Source of the DNA: an uncultured Verrucomicrobiota bacterium
Lineage (GTDB): Bacteria; Verrucomicrobiota; Verrucomicrobiia; Opitutales; Opitutaceae
Assembly (NCBI GenBank): GCA_903856725.1
Contig: CAIOCT010000039.1
Span: forward strand, 90,034 to 151,469
Length of the DNA stretch: 61,436 nucleotides
Direction of reading: 5' to 3'
Shown here: positions 61,374 to 61,436 of the stretch, in pieces
How the letters are laid out: each line of letters begins with the position of its first letter
Position numbering within the stretch: the first letter of the stretch is position 1
The notes under the pieces: model-generated
The model's database searches: none
What the model saw: the letters and a program-made list of their open reading frames with translations, nothing else
Told to the model about the DNA's origin: nothing
Translations under genes and position numbers: made by a program

Positions 61374-61436
61374 CGGGGGAGGAAAAGATGAAACCGGGGA
61401 AAGTAGAAATCTAGAAACTGAGATCCGGATCGACCC

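Overview
The window reads as a chromosomal segment of a moderately GC-rich Gram-negative heterotroph of the phylum Verrucomicrobiota, most likely Opitutaceae. This is inferred from protein style: a very large TonB-dependent receptor with a coiled coil and a 'VLVLTPFEV' type TonB-box region, many Tat-exported carbohydrate enzymes, a type II glutamine synthetase, FecR plus CHASE2-cyclase genes, and an ffs-dnaX neighbourhood. No rRNA, intact tRNA, CRISPR array, prophage or insertion sequence was seen.

Region 1 (1-18.1 kb) is mostly housekeeping and signalling. It starts with the end of an ECF sigma factor followed by two small membrane proteins arranged like a CnrYXH envelope-sensing module. Then come SRP RNA (ffs) and dnaX, whose reading frame ends just after an A9 run followed by a hairpin; the DnaX C-terminal region continues in the -1 frame. 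Next are a Tat-exported beta-helix protein, a gamma-glutamylcyclotransferase-like protein coupled to a kinase/PP2C fusion, and a type II glutamine synthetase behind a good sigma-54 promoter. Between glnA and an O-antigen-ligase-like gene lies a rearrangement scar: the 5' end of a diverged ligase gene joined to the 3' end of a diverged glnA. The region finishes with FecR, a CHASE2 adenylate/guanylate cyclase, Mn-type superoxide dismutase, tadA, infA, xerD and a small membrane protein.

Region 2 (18.1-49.4 kb) is a carbohydrate-utilisation island organised around the divergent promoter region at 34343-34625. Leftward run: sugar isomerase, LacI regulator, TonB-dependent receptor, a small exported protein, a GxGYxYP protein, two paralogous heparinase II/III-like proteins, a sodium/solute symporter, an isochorismatase-fold hydrolase and a DegT-type PLP enzyme. 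Rightward run: GH78-like rhamnosidase, PmoA-like (DUF6807) protein, a Tat-exported class V PLP enzyme, a tandemly duplicated two-gene module (Asp-box propeller plus a large exported helical/beta protein), an M28 peptidase and a second symporter split by a frameshift at a G7 run. A RidA-like protein with its own signal peptide sits convergently next to the exported PLP enzyme. The gene content suggests uptake of an oligosaccharide, probably uronate- and rhamnose-containing and perhaps amino- or peptide-substituted, through TonB, followed by periplasmic cleavage and import by symporters. The substrate is an inference.

Region 3 (49.4-61.4 kb) carries more accessory genes: a six-hairpin glycosidase-like protein, an exported S51 peptidase, a mutarotase-fold protein, an ABC exporter, a Gfo/Idh/MocA oxidoreductase, and a locus of a two-domain ferritin-like diiron protein, a phytanoyl-CoA-dioxygenase-family enzyme and a divergent AraC regulator. 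Two copies of a long dispersed noncoding repeat (52997-53113 and 61255-61373) bracket this region. A perfect 25-bp palindrome lies at 57926-57950.
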